DNA of 64,000 nt from Epiperipatus broadwayi (GCA_028023455.1 JAQFVV010006309.1:2477072-2541071); one strand, 5' to 3'. Positions 45,655 through 58,720 are shown, numbered from the stretch's first letter. Translations and numbers: made by a program. The notes: a model not told the origin generated them from the letters alone.

Positions 45655-48600
45655 TTATCATGATATACATATCCAAGTAAAGATACCCATTTCTTTACAT
45701 TGCTAATAGTATTTTATCAGTATACAATTTATCTATTTATGGGTAAACAGCCGATATCTAGTTTATCAGAAGCTTGTAAAAATTTTTATCTATTGTCGTA
45801 TAATAATTTTATTATGAGGTTATTAATATCACAAAAATATTTATCAATATTATGTTTAGTAATTTTACATTTGTTATTAATGTCCACTTCATTTTTTTTA
45901 ATATTATGCTACTATTAACTAAATATGTGTGTTTCTTATTATATGTGAAATTTAATATGCTATTTAAAGTATTTTTAAAGTTGTGTGTCTTGTAATTATT
46001 TGTTGGTTATTGCATTATTTAGTGTATGCACTTTAGAGATAGAAAATTTATTTCTCTAATTTTTCAGTGATAATTTTTTTTATCTTGCCATGGTTATGCC
46101 AAGGATATATGCTAATCCCATTTTTCTAATTGAGGTATGCATGTGGCTTTATTAATGTTGTGCACTAATTATATTGTATATTGGAGGATTTGAGACTTGC
46201 TCTCCCCAATGTTTGGTATTTTTCATGAAAGGATTATATTTTGATATATATTATTGTCTTTTGTACTTCGCTAGCATAGCTAGATTCTTAGATAGGATTT
46301 TTCATTGGTTTATTTTTCCATTTTACATGTGTTAGGACTTTATCCACACATATATTTACCCGAGAAAAGGTGTTGGAATAAGCCATTTCTTATTTCCCCT
46401 TTGTGTAGTTGTGGCTCTGAGCAGCTTTTTCCTCATGAAGATATCAAGTTTATATTCCACCATATGATGTGAAATCAATGTATGTATTAAAATTGTTATG
46501 GCAATTGATAATTTAGAATTTGAAATATATAGTCACTTCAGAGACACTTTTCTATTCATAGTGTTTAGTAAAGTAAAATAATGTAGTTATTGTACTGTTG
46601 TGCCTTGCCAGTAGTTTACAAGAAAATCAACAAATATGTTAATAATGTAATGTTAATGTGTGTGAATAGCATAATAAGAGATGCACATATTTATTATCAT
46701 CACCACCAAACAGAAGTAAGTTTGTCAATGGATTGGTAAGACAATTAAAGGTTTAAATAATTTATTATGTGGACATGGACAAAATCTAGTATGTTGTGTA
46801 CATGGCTTCTGAAGAATTTTCTCATATTATTGTAATGAAGTTAACAAAATGGCAGACAGTAGTTTTATTATTTATGTCTTGTACGATAATCAATATTATC
46901 ATAATCAATATTATCATGACAGTCTGCTGGAAATGTTTAGCCATATATCAGTTAAGGATTAAGTTTTCTAATTTTATTTTATTTTAATGCTATAAATAGA
47001 GTATTATTAGTTAATATGCTAATCAATAGTAACCAACTGAACATGAAAGTATATCTTACATATTATTATAAATTATATTTTAAAAGCCTTAGTAAATGAT
47101 TGTTCTATAATAATATAATAGCAGGAAATCAACAGGATAACAAATTATTCTTATTTTAAAATAAGTGTATCATAAAATAAAATAGTTTTTAGCTAAATTA
47201 GATGTTGACTGAAGAAAATTAATGTTTGAACTAACAGAACCACCCAAATGTTTGTATAAATAATTGATGAGTTTGCAAGGGGGTAGACAATTATTTTGTT
47301 TATTATTTATGCACCTTGTACCACAAACAGCGTCTATGTTTGCAGATGACCTTTTTTGTAAAAGTTGTTATTAAATTTTATGTAAAGTGAACTTGATGTC
47401 AACTGTAAATAAATGTGTTTTATTATTATTATCATAATTTAGTCTTTTGTCTCTATATATGATTTTTTTCGTTCTGAATTATTAATTATTTTATAGAAAT
47501 ATTGGTTTAAATCAGATAAACAATTCTAATAAGATACAGATCCAAACTTAAAAATGCAAAGTTTCATAAGAATTACAAAATAAAACTATTTATTTTGATT
47601 TACTTTGAATTATTTTTTATTTAAGACTGCATATTATTTAATTATTCTACAAATGAAGATTGCATTATTTTAGAAGTTGATTTTAAATTATGTTGTCGAT
47701 GAGTATTAGAATGACATAAAAGGTATCCATATCCTTCTAGGTACTCGAATGTCATCCTGGGTAAAATACTTTTTTTCTCCAAATTTTATATATATATTAT
47801 GCATTTGTTAGTTAAATTGAATTTCTTTAATTAATTGTTATTATTATTATAGTATGTTGGGGATACATTAACTTATAAGAGAAGTATATTTCTCCTTTAG
47901 TCTACTAGGATGTCATTCATATATTCAACAACATGATATAACAATTAATTCTTAAAATTATTAGATAGAGAATGTTGAGATTATCACATATTATTTTATG
48001 ATTATCCAAATTAATCTTATTGTTGCAAATATTAACAGTGTGGCATTATAAATCAATTATAGTTCACTGTACTATAAGAAAAGTGCATAAACTCTTAATT
48101 TATAAGAATTATTTCAGATCAGATCATGGCAATAAACTTTATTTGATGATTAACATTTGTTTTTAAGATATCTGAAGAGGGTCCAATAGAAGAAATTTCT
48201 TTTAGTATTCTATATGATAAGCAAAGCACCTATAATACTTGGGAATGCATTTGTAATATGGGGAAGTTTGGTTGATTTAAAAATTGTGCATAAGAATAAG
48301 GGGGGGGTTCTTAATTTATTTGTCTATTATGATAATATGCATTTGTTATTATTTTAATTCCCTTTTATTTTAATGTAAGTCTTAGTAGTAAATATGATTA
48401 TAAAATGTAACCAGTGAGCTTAGTTAAAAGTCATTATCATCAGGAGTATAGCATGTTAGCGTGGAGCCTGCCTATATCTTCCCATTATGGGATTAGAGGC
48501 ATTCTACCACTAGATCCAGTAGGGTTAGAATATATATATATATAAATGTCATTATTACCTAGAATCCAGATTTATTTTGTAGCTGTTGATATATATAAAT

Positions 48601-49264
48601 GTGCTAAATAATATGATAATAATACTTATTAAATGGCTTATTGCTTGACAGATCATAGGAAACTTCATCATGATTTATGGAAATTAATATCTGAGTATGC
48701 CACTCTGTGCAAACTATGGGAAGGTATGAATTCATTTATATGGACTATTTTACAATAAAATTGTAGATTGATAATGATAAAATAAATTATATTAAAAGAA
48801 TGGCAACCATTACCAATTATTTTAATAAACTTGACTGTACTATTCTACTCTTATCCTCAGATCTTAAATATACATATGTGGGCACTCACATAAATAACAC
48901 ACACACTTTAAATAAGGAATCACATAACTTTTCCATAGCCTGATATTGTAAGATTAGGCAAGCAGCAAATTTGAACATGAAATGTTGATTGTGTAAATGC
49001 TTAGAAATTTTTGTAAGGATTATGTTCATTCAAGAATAGACATTTTATATTGGCTGTGTTCAGTGTTTTGATCATTCTACTCTAGCTTATCTACATTAGC
49101 GTCAAACATTTAAGGATTTAAATCCAAACTTTCAACTTATTTTATTATAAAAATATCATAGAGTTCTGAATTTCACAAGTAACAGCAGTTTATGTTTCAT
49201 AACACCTGCTGATAGGTAAATTTAGAGTAGTATTTTTAACATTTTTAAAGAAAGTCTACTTCTG
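45655..49264. other. AT-rich spacer, no convincing gene
   Basis: Small chance frames only. Around 46370-46450 a frame reads SPLCSCGSEQLFPHED, faintly like the cysteine motif at the end of some LINE proteins, but no supporting flanks were found. Confidence 0.4.
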
Positions 49265-49480
49265 CTTTATATGTTCATCATTATCATCATCATCATTGTC
49301 AACTATTATCACTTCACTGCAGGATGAAGGTCTCTCCAAGTTCAATCTATTTTCTCTGATTTCCAACCTCACTTCTCCACATCACTTCTGCACACTTTCT
49401 TATTTCATCCATCCATCTCACAGATGGTCTCTTTCTGGGTCTTTTACAAACTCTTGGGAATCCAGTTTCAAATTTCAATT
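49265..49480 (-). pseudogene. LINE 3'-end fragment with (TGA)n tail
   Basis: The minus strand reads KDPERDHL/RPRKRPSVRWMDEIRKCA in overlapping frames, matching the GR.RKRW.D.I segment at the C-terminus of RTE/jockey-type LINE proteins. It continues to GAGAGACCTTCATCCTGCAG and ends in a (GAT/TGA)n simple-repeat tail (49266-49288 on the plus strand: TCATCATTATCATCATC). Such 3' ends are abundant in invertebrate genomes. The plus-strand 66-codon frame here is an antisense shadow. Confidence 0.72.
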
Positions 49481-50799
49481 ATGCTTTATATGTTAGCTAG
49501 TTATACATTTATATTTTTTAAGACAATTTTTAAGATTAGAAAATCAGATATTGAACAATAACAATCACAAAGAACATAAAGAATCAATTGTAAGACACGA
49601 CTTTAAGCATTGTCAGAGAATAAATTTAAACATTAGATTATTTAGAGTTTCATGTTATTAAAATCAATTGATATAATTAGCATAAAGTCAGTAGATACAA
49701 ACAATATGTCTTTTTGAATTATATCTGATTAAAAAATATACAGATTATAAAAAGGGTAGACATTCTTAACATATACTTATGTTTATTATATTATTGATTA
49801 TAGATATACAGTAGTTGTATGCAGGATTTGTTTACTTTGAATATACAGCTGATTTATTTTTTAGATGTTCATTTTTTTTTAGTTCATCTGAAAGAATAAT
49901 AATTTATGGAATAAAATTTGATTAGATTAATTAACATATTAATTAAAGCAGAAAAATATTTTAATATTTGTGTTTCATTTTAAGTTAATTTTTTTTTTAT
50001 TTATTAATGTATAAATCAACAAATTACATTTAACGTAAAGAATTCATTGTAAAGCAAACAAAACTTTTTACATTTAAACATTTTGTTATTTTGACCCTAT
50101 AAATGCTATAATATAACGGTAAATGTCTTGTTCAGTTAGTGGTGGAATGACTTCATAGGAACTCCCTAAAAATAAACTATTCGATTATTTGTTTTACTGT
50201 AATTGTAACTTGGAATACTAGGGGGTGTTCCAATCAATAAAGAATTGGCCAATTTTTATTTGTCTTACGTAATACAAACATTTTTTTTTTTAAGTGCAGA
50301 AATATTTACTTTTTAAATTTTCTTTTACTTTAAAAATATATATATTTAGTTACATATTTTTCGAGTTTTGAAGTTTTTAATTATAGTTATTGCAATTAAG
50401 TTTATTTTTTTTCAATTTAAAAAATAGTTAATTATGATATTCACAAGCAAAATAAAGAAAAACATTTTTAGAAATTATATAAGTAAAGTAAAAAAAAAAA
50501 AAAATTGATAAGAGTCTATCTAGGTTTAGTTGAAGAATCTTGCTATGCTGACATCCTACAAAACATAGTAAATATTTTGTATCAACGTAAAGACTTTGTT
50601 TTAGTAATCAACGTTAAAAAAAATCTTATCAGTCTGGGTTGGTGAAAACAAAATGTTCAGAAACTTTTAACTTTTATGGTTATTGGCTTGATAAATATAT
50701 CAGTTTAAATATATTGCTAGTTTCTCAGATAGAAAAGCAATCTTAGATAGTGAGCCCAGTCTTTTCTATAGTACGGAACACTATTATGAGGAAAAATTT
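49481..50799. other. AT-rich spacer, nothing recognised
   Basis: No coding or repeat assignment could be supported. Confidence 0.4.
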
Positions 50800-51111
50800 T
50801 AGGTGGAACACTTACCTAAGCTAAAATGAAATGTTTGTCATCGGTTCTTTAATTAAAATTGAACAGTTACAATTCTAAATCAATATTTATTGTTATATTT
50901 TAATATTTATTGTAAAATTATAATTTTATAATTATATTTTTTTTCTGTAAATACGTTTTTTTTTTAATTATAAATTAGAATTATAGAATTATAATTTTAC
51001 AATAAATATTAAAATATAACAATAAATATTGATTTAGAATTGTAACTGTTCAATTTTAATTAAAGAACCGATGACAAACATTTCATTTTAGCTTAGGTAA
51101 GTATTCCGCCG
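50800..51111. mobile_element. MITE-like hairpin with arms of about 135 bp
   Basis: Left arm 50800-50937 and right arm 50977-51111 are almost perfect reverse complements: AGGTGGAACACTTACCTAAG pairs with CTTAGGTAAGTATTCCGCC, and GTCATCGGTTCTTTAATTAA with TTAATTAAAGAACCGATGAC. The spacer is about 40 bp of T-rich DNA. Arms nearly identical, hence recent or gene-converted. No coding capacity. A target-site duplication could not be fixed. Confidence 0.82.
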
Positions 51112-51124
51112 GTAATCCAGTATT

Positions 51125-51368
51125 TACCTTGCTATGACGTCATTATCCTATATTTGCGTCGTCGGAAGAACACATGAACGTTGTCATGGCAACGAAGACA
51201 CTGACATGACTAATTCTAGAGATTTGATTTTTTGCTACCTTGTTATGATGTCATAAGCCTGAAGGCATACAGCTATAATATCCAATCTTTGCATTGTTGG
51301 AAGAACATATGAACATTGTCATGGCAATGAAGACTCTGACATGACTAATTCGAGAGATTTGATTTTTT
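51125..51368. repeat. tandem duplication with CpG-decayed second copy
   Basis: Copy 1 (51125-51235) and copy 2 (51236-51368) share GGAAGAACA.ATGAAC.TTG, TCATGGCAA.GAAGAC and TGACATGACTAATTC.AGAG. Six CpGs of copy 1 (TGACGTCA, GCGTCGTCGG, AACGTTG, CAACGAAG) are TpG or CpA in copy 2. Copy 1 keeps a perfect CRE-like palindrome TGACGTCA; whether it is functional is unknown. Confidence 0.8.
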
Positions 51369-51429
51369 CATCCACGAGATTTTTTTCGTCTTGACCCGCG
51401 AGATTTAAAAGTGGATTTTTTCCTATTTG

Positions 51430-51789
51430 TTGCATCGTTTTTTTTAGTGCAGCAGCGTTTTTTTCAGTGCTTTAATTTTCAGTGCTTTAATATACTCAAG
51501 TAACTTATTTAATGTTTTTTACAAATTTTTTCTATGTTCGGATGTGATATGGCTCCCTCATTTCTTTCTCTAAATTTGTTAATCTTTCTCTCTCTCTTTT
51601 TTTTTTGTTGGATAACATGGAGAACCCTACTTCACATAGATATGAAGTTGATAAACATAATAAATTTTTTATGGCTTTTTTTTATATATTTGTGGATATT
51701 CTTGTTGGACAGATATCCACAATACATCAAGACTCATTACAGCATGTTTGATTTTCAAAGTGTGGACATATGACAAGGATATAATTCCC
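51430..51789. other. T-rich spacer
   Basis: Contains a hydrophobic 79-codon frame (51534-51773) that looks like chance T-rich coding. The missing 3' end of the hAT element should lie around here, but no terminal repeat was found. Confidence 0.4.
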
Positions 51790-53260
51790 TCTTCCTCTGG
51801 CTCATTTAATTCAGGATTATTAGATAATTCTTTTGAAAATGGATTCCTAACCTAGTCATATTTGTCCGTGTCCAGAAAAGGAAAACATTTTCTTACATTG
51901 TTGTCCAATATTGATAAATGTCCTGATATCAAGTAAACACAATTGATGCTATTATTGTGCACAGATGGAAACAAGCTAAGATTATTTTCTTCTCCCAAAT
52001 AATGATCTTATGTAAAGCTGAGTGTTTTCAATTGCACCCTGCATGGTTGTACTGACAATGTTCAAATAATTAAAAATATCTATTAAATAGCCCAATTTAG
52101 CACACCATATGTCATTCTTAAGATCTTATATGAAATATACATTTTCTTGTTCTAAGAAAAAAATCAATTCTTCTTTTAGTTCCAGTATACATGAAAGCAC
52201 CTTTTCTTGAGAAAACCATCTGAATATTTCTGTATGAAAAATTAAATCTTCATATTTTGCTTCCATTGCTAAACACAGTTGTTTAAAAATTCAAGATATC
52301 AGTGGTCTTGCCTTTATGTAAATTACCATATTAACAATGCTAGTCAAAACACTTTCTAATTCTGTAGGTAATGCTTTTGCAATAAGTGCCTCCCTATGTA
52401 AGAATCAGGGGTTTAAATAAGTCTCACTGTTTTGTTGCTTTGCAAATGTCACAAATTCTTAGGCTGAGCCTACCATTGTCAGAGCCCCATCAGTACAAAA
52501 TTCTCAGATCAAATTTAAACTTCAAAGTAAAAATTAATTTCATTATAAATGGCTTCTCTTGTCATTCTTTCTGATAACTCTCTACAGCACAAAAATTCAT
52601 TGACTTTTTTATTTTCTTTAACAAGTCTAATGAAACCTAGTAAAATGACTTTTCCATTGATATCAATAGATTTATCAATTTAAAGAACGAAGTATTTTTG
52701 TGAAGTTTATTTGCAAGTCTACCATATCAATTATTATTCTTTGAATAGTATTATTTGAGAAAAGTATTTTCATTCCTTTTTTTTTCACATCTTGCCCAAA
52801 CATAATATTGGTGATTTTGCAACATGCTGGTAAAATTAGTAGCTCAATTATGGTATGTGGCTTTTGCTTTATAGCTACTAATTCTGCTATTTGTATGATT
52901 CTATTTGAGTTTCATCTAATAATTTCACAATTTTTTTGAAATATATTGCTTGCTTGTTTTTAAAAGTGTTTCAAAAATATTTTCATTTTGAAGTAAGATT
53001 TTTATGTTTAGTTATAAAATGTCATTTCAGTTTTTCAGGAATCATTGCACTCTTAGCAAGTTTAAATCCAATATACAACACAAAGTTATTGGATAATCTT
53101 TATCACCCGTCGATGTAAAACCATAATTCATATATTCATTCATATACTGACAATAATTAACTTTACACTTTTTTGAATAACTGAGTTTTTTTATTTAAAC
53201 TGGCTAACAGTTCATTCTTGTCATCATCATCACTTGAACTTGTACCATAATTATTTTTCC
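51790..53260 (-). pseudogene. hAT transposase, ZBED5/SCAND3-like (BED finger), decayed
   Basis: The minus strand follows ZBED5/SCAND3-type hAT proteins in order. N-terminal BED region: NYGFTSTGDKDYPITLCCIL (about 53090-53155). Then AELVAIKQKPHTIIELLILP and LFSNNTIQRIIDMVD. In the catalytic region: FVTFAKQQN, HREALIAKALPTELESVLT, VIYIKARPLIS, HTEIFRWFSQEKVLSCILEL (usual HTEVRWLSRG.VL.R..EL) and LGYLIDIFNYLNIVSTTMQG. An acidic DDDDKNE stretch precedes the BED finger. In intact elements this enzyme excises and inserts the transposon by cut-and-paste. Here multiple frameshifts and stops make it inactive. The predicted length (about 1.5 kb) fits a nearly full-length copy. Plus-strand frames at 52386 and 52936 are shadows. 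Confidence 0.82.
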
Positions 53261-53869
53261 TTATAATATATCAATCCACCATTTTTAGAAGTATAAAATT
53301 TATTATAATTACATATATATTTAATTATTTTACAATTGTTTGTTAATAGAATTTTAATTGCAAATAATTATACATGTACCACCTCCTTTGAAAACGAAGA
53401 CAAATACAAACTGTAGCAATAGTTAAATATCTGACCTTTCTCCATTATTCCATTAGTAATGAGGGAGAATAACAGATGGCAGTAGAGTTTCAAGTGAGAG
53501 TGCAGCAATTAGCCAGAAATACACTGGTCCAATGCATGCAAGATGATTCATATAATGCAATGCATTATCAATATCTGAACTGCTCATGCTCTATATATTT
53601 TATATGAAAATGACACACAAACTCACTTCTGATGTGAGCCATCCAGATCAGCATCAAAATATTATGGTTTGCTATATATATATACAATCAATGTGCCACC
53701 AGTGCTAAAAAATGTAATTAAAATAATAACAATCAAAATATTTGTAATCTAATCATATTGAGATTTTAAATATTAAACTATAAATATAATTACATTAATA
53801 TAAAGTTAAATATTATAAAATAATTTGATATAATAATCTTGTCTTATCACAAAACATTTTTGAAATGCT

Positions 53870-53912
53870 TATGGGACATCAGTGTTCAATGAACACAGGT
53901 TGGGAAATACTG
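53870..53912 (-). repeat. hAT terminal inverted repeat (5' end of the element)
   Basis: The minus strand reads CAGTATTTCCCAACCTGTGT then TCATTGAACACTGATGTCCC. CAGTG.TTCCCAACCTG is a typical hAT terminus. It lies about 650 bp upstream of the BED-finger coding start and directly next to LINE sequence at 53913. The matching 3' terminus was not found. Confidence 0.7.
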
Positions 53913-54420
53913 CTCTAGTGTCAGACTTGAGCACTAAAAAATTAAGAGAAATGAGTTTTCATTGCAGTAACATAATCATTACATATAAATTAATTGCAAA
54001 AGGGTCCATTACTTTGTACAGTTTATTGTATAGAAGTGAGATATACTTCATCTTATCAACATAAAGACACAATGAATATTTTATTTAGAAATGTAATTCT
54101 GAAAATATAATAATTGGATTATAAAAGCAACTAGCATGTTCTTTGCTTTTTGGATGTGATGCTATTAAATATCTTATTGTAAAAAAGCATCTGAATTGAA
54201 TTAGACATTTAAAATGAATAGACAATAATGGACTTCCCAAAAAGCATTCATGGTCACCTTGAACTTGGATTTTATGGAAGAGATGGAGATAATACACTTT
54301 ATAAATATTATCTTAAAGACACTTTAAAAATTGCAGTCGTAATTCTATTCAACGAGAATGGATAAAGATAAAATGCAATGGAGAGCTACAATTAAGCAAA
54401 AAATAAAAAAAACTTCAAAA
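53913..54420 (+). pseudogene. LINE 3' coding fragment (decayed)
   Basis: ITLYSLLYRSEIY (about 54020-54055) stands where LINE proteins read .TLLYGSETW. NNGLPKKHSWSP.TWILWKR then HFKNCSRNSIQREW and KIKCNGELQLSKK match the tail pattern DNRLPK...YGEL..G.R..G, LK......P..WE and W......... Several frames are used and stops interrupt it. The hAT terminus abuts its 5' side, so the hAT element probably inserted into this LINE copy. Confidence 0.62.
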
Positions 54421-55050
54421 AGTAAAGTTTACCAATAGAAGTTAAAAAACTATATCATAAGATGGCATATAAGTGAACTAAAAAACCAATATGTAATATA
54501 TGTAAATATATTCAAGTTTCATGAATTAATTTGTAAAGCCTTCTCCACTGTCATTCTTTATTACTTAAATCTTTGTGTATTTTTGTTTTCTGGAGATTAA
54601 CTGGCATATTGTTTATAAGTATCTACTAATAACAAGCAATTTTTGTAATATTAAAATAATTTTTACTCAACCACAAAAATATCAGTATAAAAACAAAAAC
54701 TAAATAATGATAATTAAGAAAATAAGCACAAAGAATAGACTGTGTGATATTATAGAATAAATTTTTCCAAAGAAAATAGCCATCTTAGACATTCTGCAAA
54801 AAATTAGAGAAATAATCTGAAGTCATTGAAACACTGCAATTATGAAGCTATGTAAAGTCTAGGTATATCCATAGAAATAGAATTGGCATAAGAAATATTT
54901 TTTTCTTGTAAAATATCTCTTGAAGATAAAATTCTATTAAAGTTTCAAAATCAGGTAGAGATCTGTTTTTTTTAATTAATGTTGCAATATTTGATATAAT
55001 ATTTGATTGAATATCAGTATAATTTATATTCTTGGAAATTTTAGATGTAA
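54421..55050. other. AT-rich spacer, nothing recognised
   Basis: A 102-codon minus-strand frame (54848-55156) overlaps the next family-A repeat and shows no recognisable domain. Confidence 0.4.
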
Positions 55051-55054
55051 TTAT

Positions 55055-55265
55055 ATAAAGGATTTGAACACAGACTTTCATTCTATCACATACAACCAAT
55101 ACACGTGACCACACACATGTGAAAAAGAGAAGTGATCTCCAATATATGTATTTCATGCTGAACCAGCACTCATCACTTGATCCAGATCATCATCTCCCAT
55201 ACATATATGTAATCAGTGCTTGGGTTTATATTAAGATAGCAAATGCAGAAACTATAGGAAATCTT
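55055..55265 (+). repeat. family-A repeat, 5' portion
   Basis: GATTTGAACACAGACTTTCA, ACACGTGACCACACACATGT, TCATGCTGAACCAGCACTCA, TTGATCCAGATCATCATCTC and CAGTGCTTGGGTTTATATTA. It ends where the longer copies continue with TACTTTAATGGACA. Confidence 0.75.
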
Positions 55266-55394
55266 GGAAATATTATTTTCAAGAGTTATACTTTAACACT
55301 TTTGTGTGAATTCATGTGTTTTCATTTATTTTCCTGGTTTCAATTATATTATTCTTATTATTACTTTGTTTCTGTTACAATAATAGTATTTAAT

Positions 55395-55795
55395 TTAGAA
55401 GGAATTTGAACTCAGACTTTTAAGCTCCCTACAGCTATCCACTCCAACTTATACAACCGATACACATGATAACTTATATGTGAAAAATATAAATGATCTT
55501 CAATATGCATATTTTATGTTGAACCAGCACTGATCAGTTGATTCAGATCATCATCTCACATACACATATATAATCAGTGCTCAATTTATATTAATATAAC
55601 AAATCTTAATACTTTAATGGACAAGCTTTAATCATCTCCTCCCTTCAACTCTTTAGCCATTCATATCATTGAAAATCTGATGATGAAATACTCAAAGCAC
55701 TTGTTGATGCTAATATTATTGTCATACTAATGTTGAGTTTAAGTCACTCTGACCCTTCACGTATAAGACCTTAATATGCCACTTTGTTTTACTAA
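55395..55795 (+). repeat. family-A repeat, full-length-looking copy
   Basis: Starts AATTTGAACTCAGACTTTTA and runs through TGAACCAGCACTGATCAGTT, TACTTTAATGGACAAGCTTT, GAAAATCTGATGATGAAATA and TGACCCTTCACGTATAAGAC. About 400 bp. GGATTTGAACTC at the head resembles a tRNA B box, so a SINE origin is possible. No coding frame is conserved between copies. Confidence 0.75.
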
Positions 55796-56945
55796 ATAAA
55801 AGAAAATGGGGGGGGGATTGAATTTGAAGATGCCTTAAACTTTGCTGAGTCTCATAAACTGTTGATGAATATAATTTTAAGAAGTAATTACACCCTGTTC
55901 ATATGTTGTATATGCACTCCATTGACATTGTTGCTTTCCCCTTCTTACTGTGCATTTTTTCATCCTTTTGAAAATTGGTAGATTGCGATTTCTTTCTCTC
56001 TATATAAATTATATATGTTCATAAAGCAAGATATATTCTCTGAAAAAAATAAAATTTTATTTTTAAAGCAAATAATATATATATATATATAATAGTTATT
56101 CTTAGTAGTTAAGTATAATTTAATTATTTATGTTTTACTAGGTCTTTATATAAGTCATAAATACAATAAGATTTTGGGAAAAATAGCGTAGTTGTTGTAT
56201 TATTGATCTTTACTTTTATCTAACAAAAAAAATAGGTAGTAAATATTTTAATTTTTTTTTTATATATTTTTAAGTATGCATTATTTATTTCAAAATAGGT
56301 TTTCCATTAAAAAAATATTTTAAAATAAGTAAACATTTTAAAAATATTTTGCCATTAGTAAATCAATTGCATTTATTTTGCATTTTTTAAATTATTTGAT
56401 ATATATAGTAAACTTATAAGAAAAAACTATGCTAAATGCCTTTAAATTGTAGCTATACTAGTGTCTCTGAAAATTTGAATGTTGTAGGACCTACAAACTC
56501 TGTTAGTGTGTATTTATTAGAAAATTTAGATTTCCTGATGAAAATAGTATTAGTTATCCTTGTTAGTATAATCTAAATTTAAAGGATTTCGTTATTTTTT
56601 GTTTGCATTTTTTTTTTTTTTAATTAAGGAGTCGGATTATAATTATTTTTATAAGATTTATCAGATTTGTAAAGAAAATGTTCAAAAAAGCTTGGAAAAT
56701 AATGTAAAAGTATTATAATTATTTTAGGTAAAGAATTGGCAAAATAAATCATTACAATATAATAGAAAATTTTCATTTAAAAATAAACTTAATGTCCCTA
56801 TTGATCCTAGTCAGTAAATATTAAAGAGAGACTTTTCTTTAGATGTGGGGTCCATCCATTCCATGATTTTTTACGAAAATTAAAATTTGCATAAATTAGA
56901 TCTTTCTTTCAGTTACATGTTCTCAATAAATCATGGTACAAAATG
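55796..56945. other. AT-rich spacer, nothing recognised
   Basis: Includes (TA)n at 56072-56091 and homopolymer runs. No gene supported. Confidence 0.4.
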
Positions 56946-56949
56946 GATT

Positions 56950-57047
56950 TTTTTTCCTCATATGTCACAAGCGTTGACAGGGAAGAGAACCAGGACCAGC
57001 TGCTTGGAAGGCAGCTATGCTAACTACTAGGCCACCAACGCTTGAGT
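56950..57047 (-). mobile_element. tRNA-Gly-like mini-SINE, copy 3
   Basis: The minus strand reads GCGTTGGTGGCCTAGTAGTT, GCATAGCTGCCTTCCAAGCA, GGTTCTCTTCCCTGTCAACG, then tail TGTGACATATGAGGAAAAAA. The anticodon position reads TCC, as in tRNA-Gly. Acceptor ends GCGTTGG and TCAACGC pair. The T arm is damaged by a small deletion. The flanks have only a weak duplication (TGGATTTTT and TGGTATTTTT). Same head and tail as copies 1 and 2. Confidence 0.75.
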
Positions 57048-57365
57048 GGTATTTTTAAACAAATAAATTTAAACATTACTATGTACGATAAATATAATCG
57101 TACAATCCAATACACACAAAAGCTGATATCTCGATTGCCTTAGACATCACACTTTTTAATTTTTTAGTATTTTTTATATATAGAAAATTGTTTACATAAT
57201 TTTGGATTTACAAGTCAGATTCAAAAAAGTGGAGGACTGCCTATGTTTATTTATCTATATATCATTTTGGCTGATTATTTGTCTATCTATCCATCTGTCT
57301 ATTTATCAATCTTCTGTCTATTCATTTTTCTCTCTACATTTTTATCTAAGTCTATATTAACTTTC

Positions 57366-57763
<398 letters not shown>

Positions 57764-57849
57764 ACTTTCGTCTGTCTGTTTGTCCACTTATTTGTTGTCT
57801 GTATATCTATTCATCCATATGTCTGTCTATTTATCTATCTATCCTTCTA

Positions 57850-58380
57850 GATAGATAGACAAATACAGTTAAAAAGAATTCTAAAAATATATGAAAAAAA
57901 TAAAACTTTTTAAAATAAAATGATGTTATTAAAGTTTTGTTCAGCATTCACATGCATCTTTATAACAACACACACACTTCTAAATATATGTATATATATA
58001 ATCATTTTTATATGAATGTGAAGAAGCTAATAAATGTAACACCTTCTGAAATTCATAATTTTACATGCATTTTTCAGCATTAATAAACAAGATATAGTAG
58101 ATTTAATATTTTATTAGAGAAAGAATTTTTAAAAGGTGCTAAGAGAGTCCTTTTAAATACCCAGAAAACATGGATCTATCATACCCAGCTAGGAATAATT
58201 GGAAAATTGTGACCAAATACATTGTTTTTAATTTTGCTAAAAAATTTACATTAGGTACCTTAATTCATCAGCGTAAAATGTGTCAGCATTCCATCTGTTA
58301 TAAAGAAATCATCATTAATTTTCTAATATTAGACAAATTCTTCCAAGATATGTCATATTCTTCACTCTTTCCTGTGTATA
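57850..58380. other. AT-rich spacer, nothing recognised
   Basis: A 72-codon frame at 58170-58388 shows no recognisable domain. Confidence 0.4.
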
Positions 58381-58384
58381 TGAG

Positions 58385-58720
58385 TTAATCCTCAATTATC
58401 CATGTATATTTTATTTCTTAATGCTATCATTCAGCTTTTCTATTCTTCCATCTTTCCCCTTATTTTCTTAAGTTTCTTGCCATATATTTTTCATAATTTT
58501 TCAGTTATAAAATATATTTTCTTAATAATTTCCACAATAAATAATCTAATGCTTTTTTCCAACACTTCTTTATAATTAATTTTATCATTCCAAATTAAAT
58601 TTTATATCCTCCTGCACATTACATCTCTAAAGCTTCCAATTTTTATCTCATTTTTTTTTATTGCCCATGTTTTCAATATATAATAACTTATTTTTTTCCA
58701 TTCTCCTCTATGTGAATATT
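58385..58720 (-). pseudogene. LINE 3' coding fragment (decayed)
   Basis: The minus strand reads KLLYIENMGNKKKMR.KLEALEM, matching the LLYG.ETW.......R..AFEMW block of LINE C-termini. Then KKCWKKALDYLLWKLLRKYI and GKKLKKIRGKMEE follow in the place of R..ILK....I..GHI.R and RRGR. Weak but ordered. Confidence 0.5.

Noticed and set aside
46370-46450. SPLCSCGSEQ-like peptide resembling a LINE C-terminal cysteine motif
   Set aside because: Too short and without matching flanks in any frame.
52386-53118. Plus-strand small frames at 52386 and 52936
   Set aside because: They are antisense to the hAT transposase relic, which explains the sequence better.
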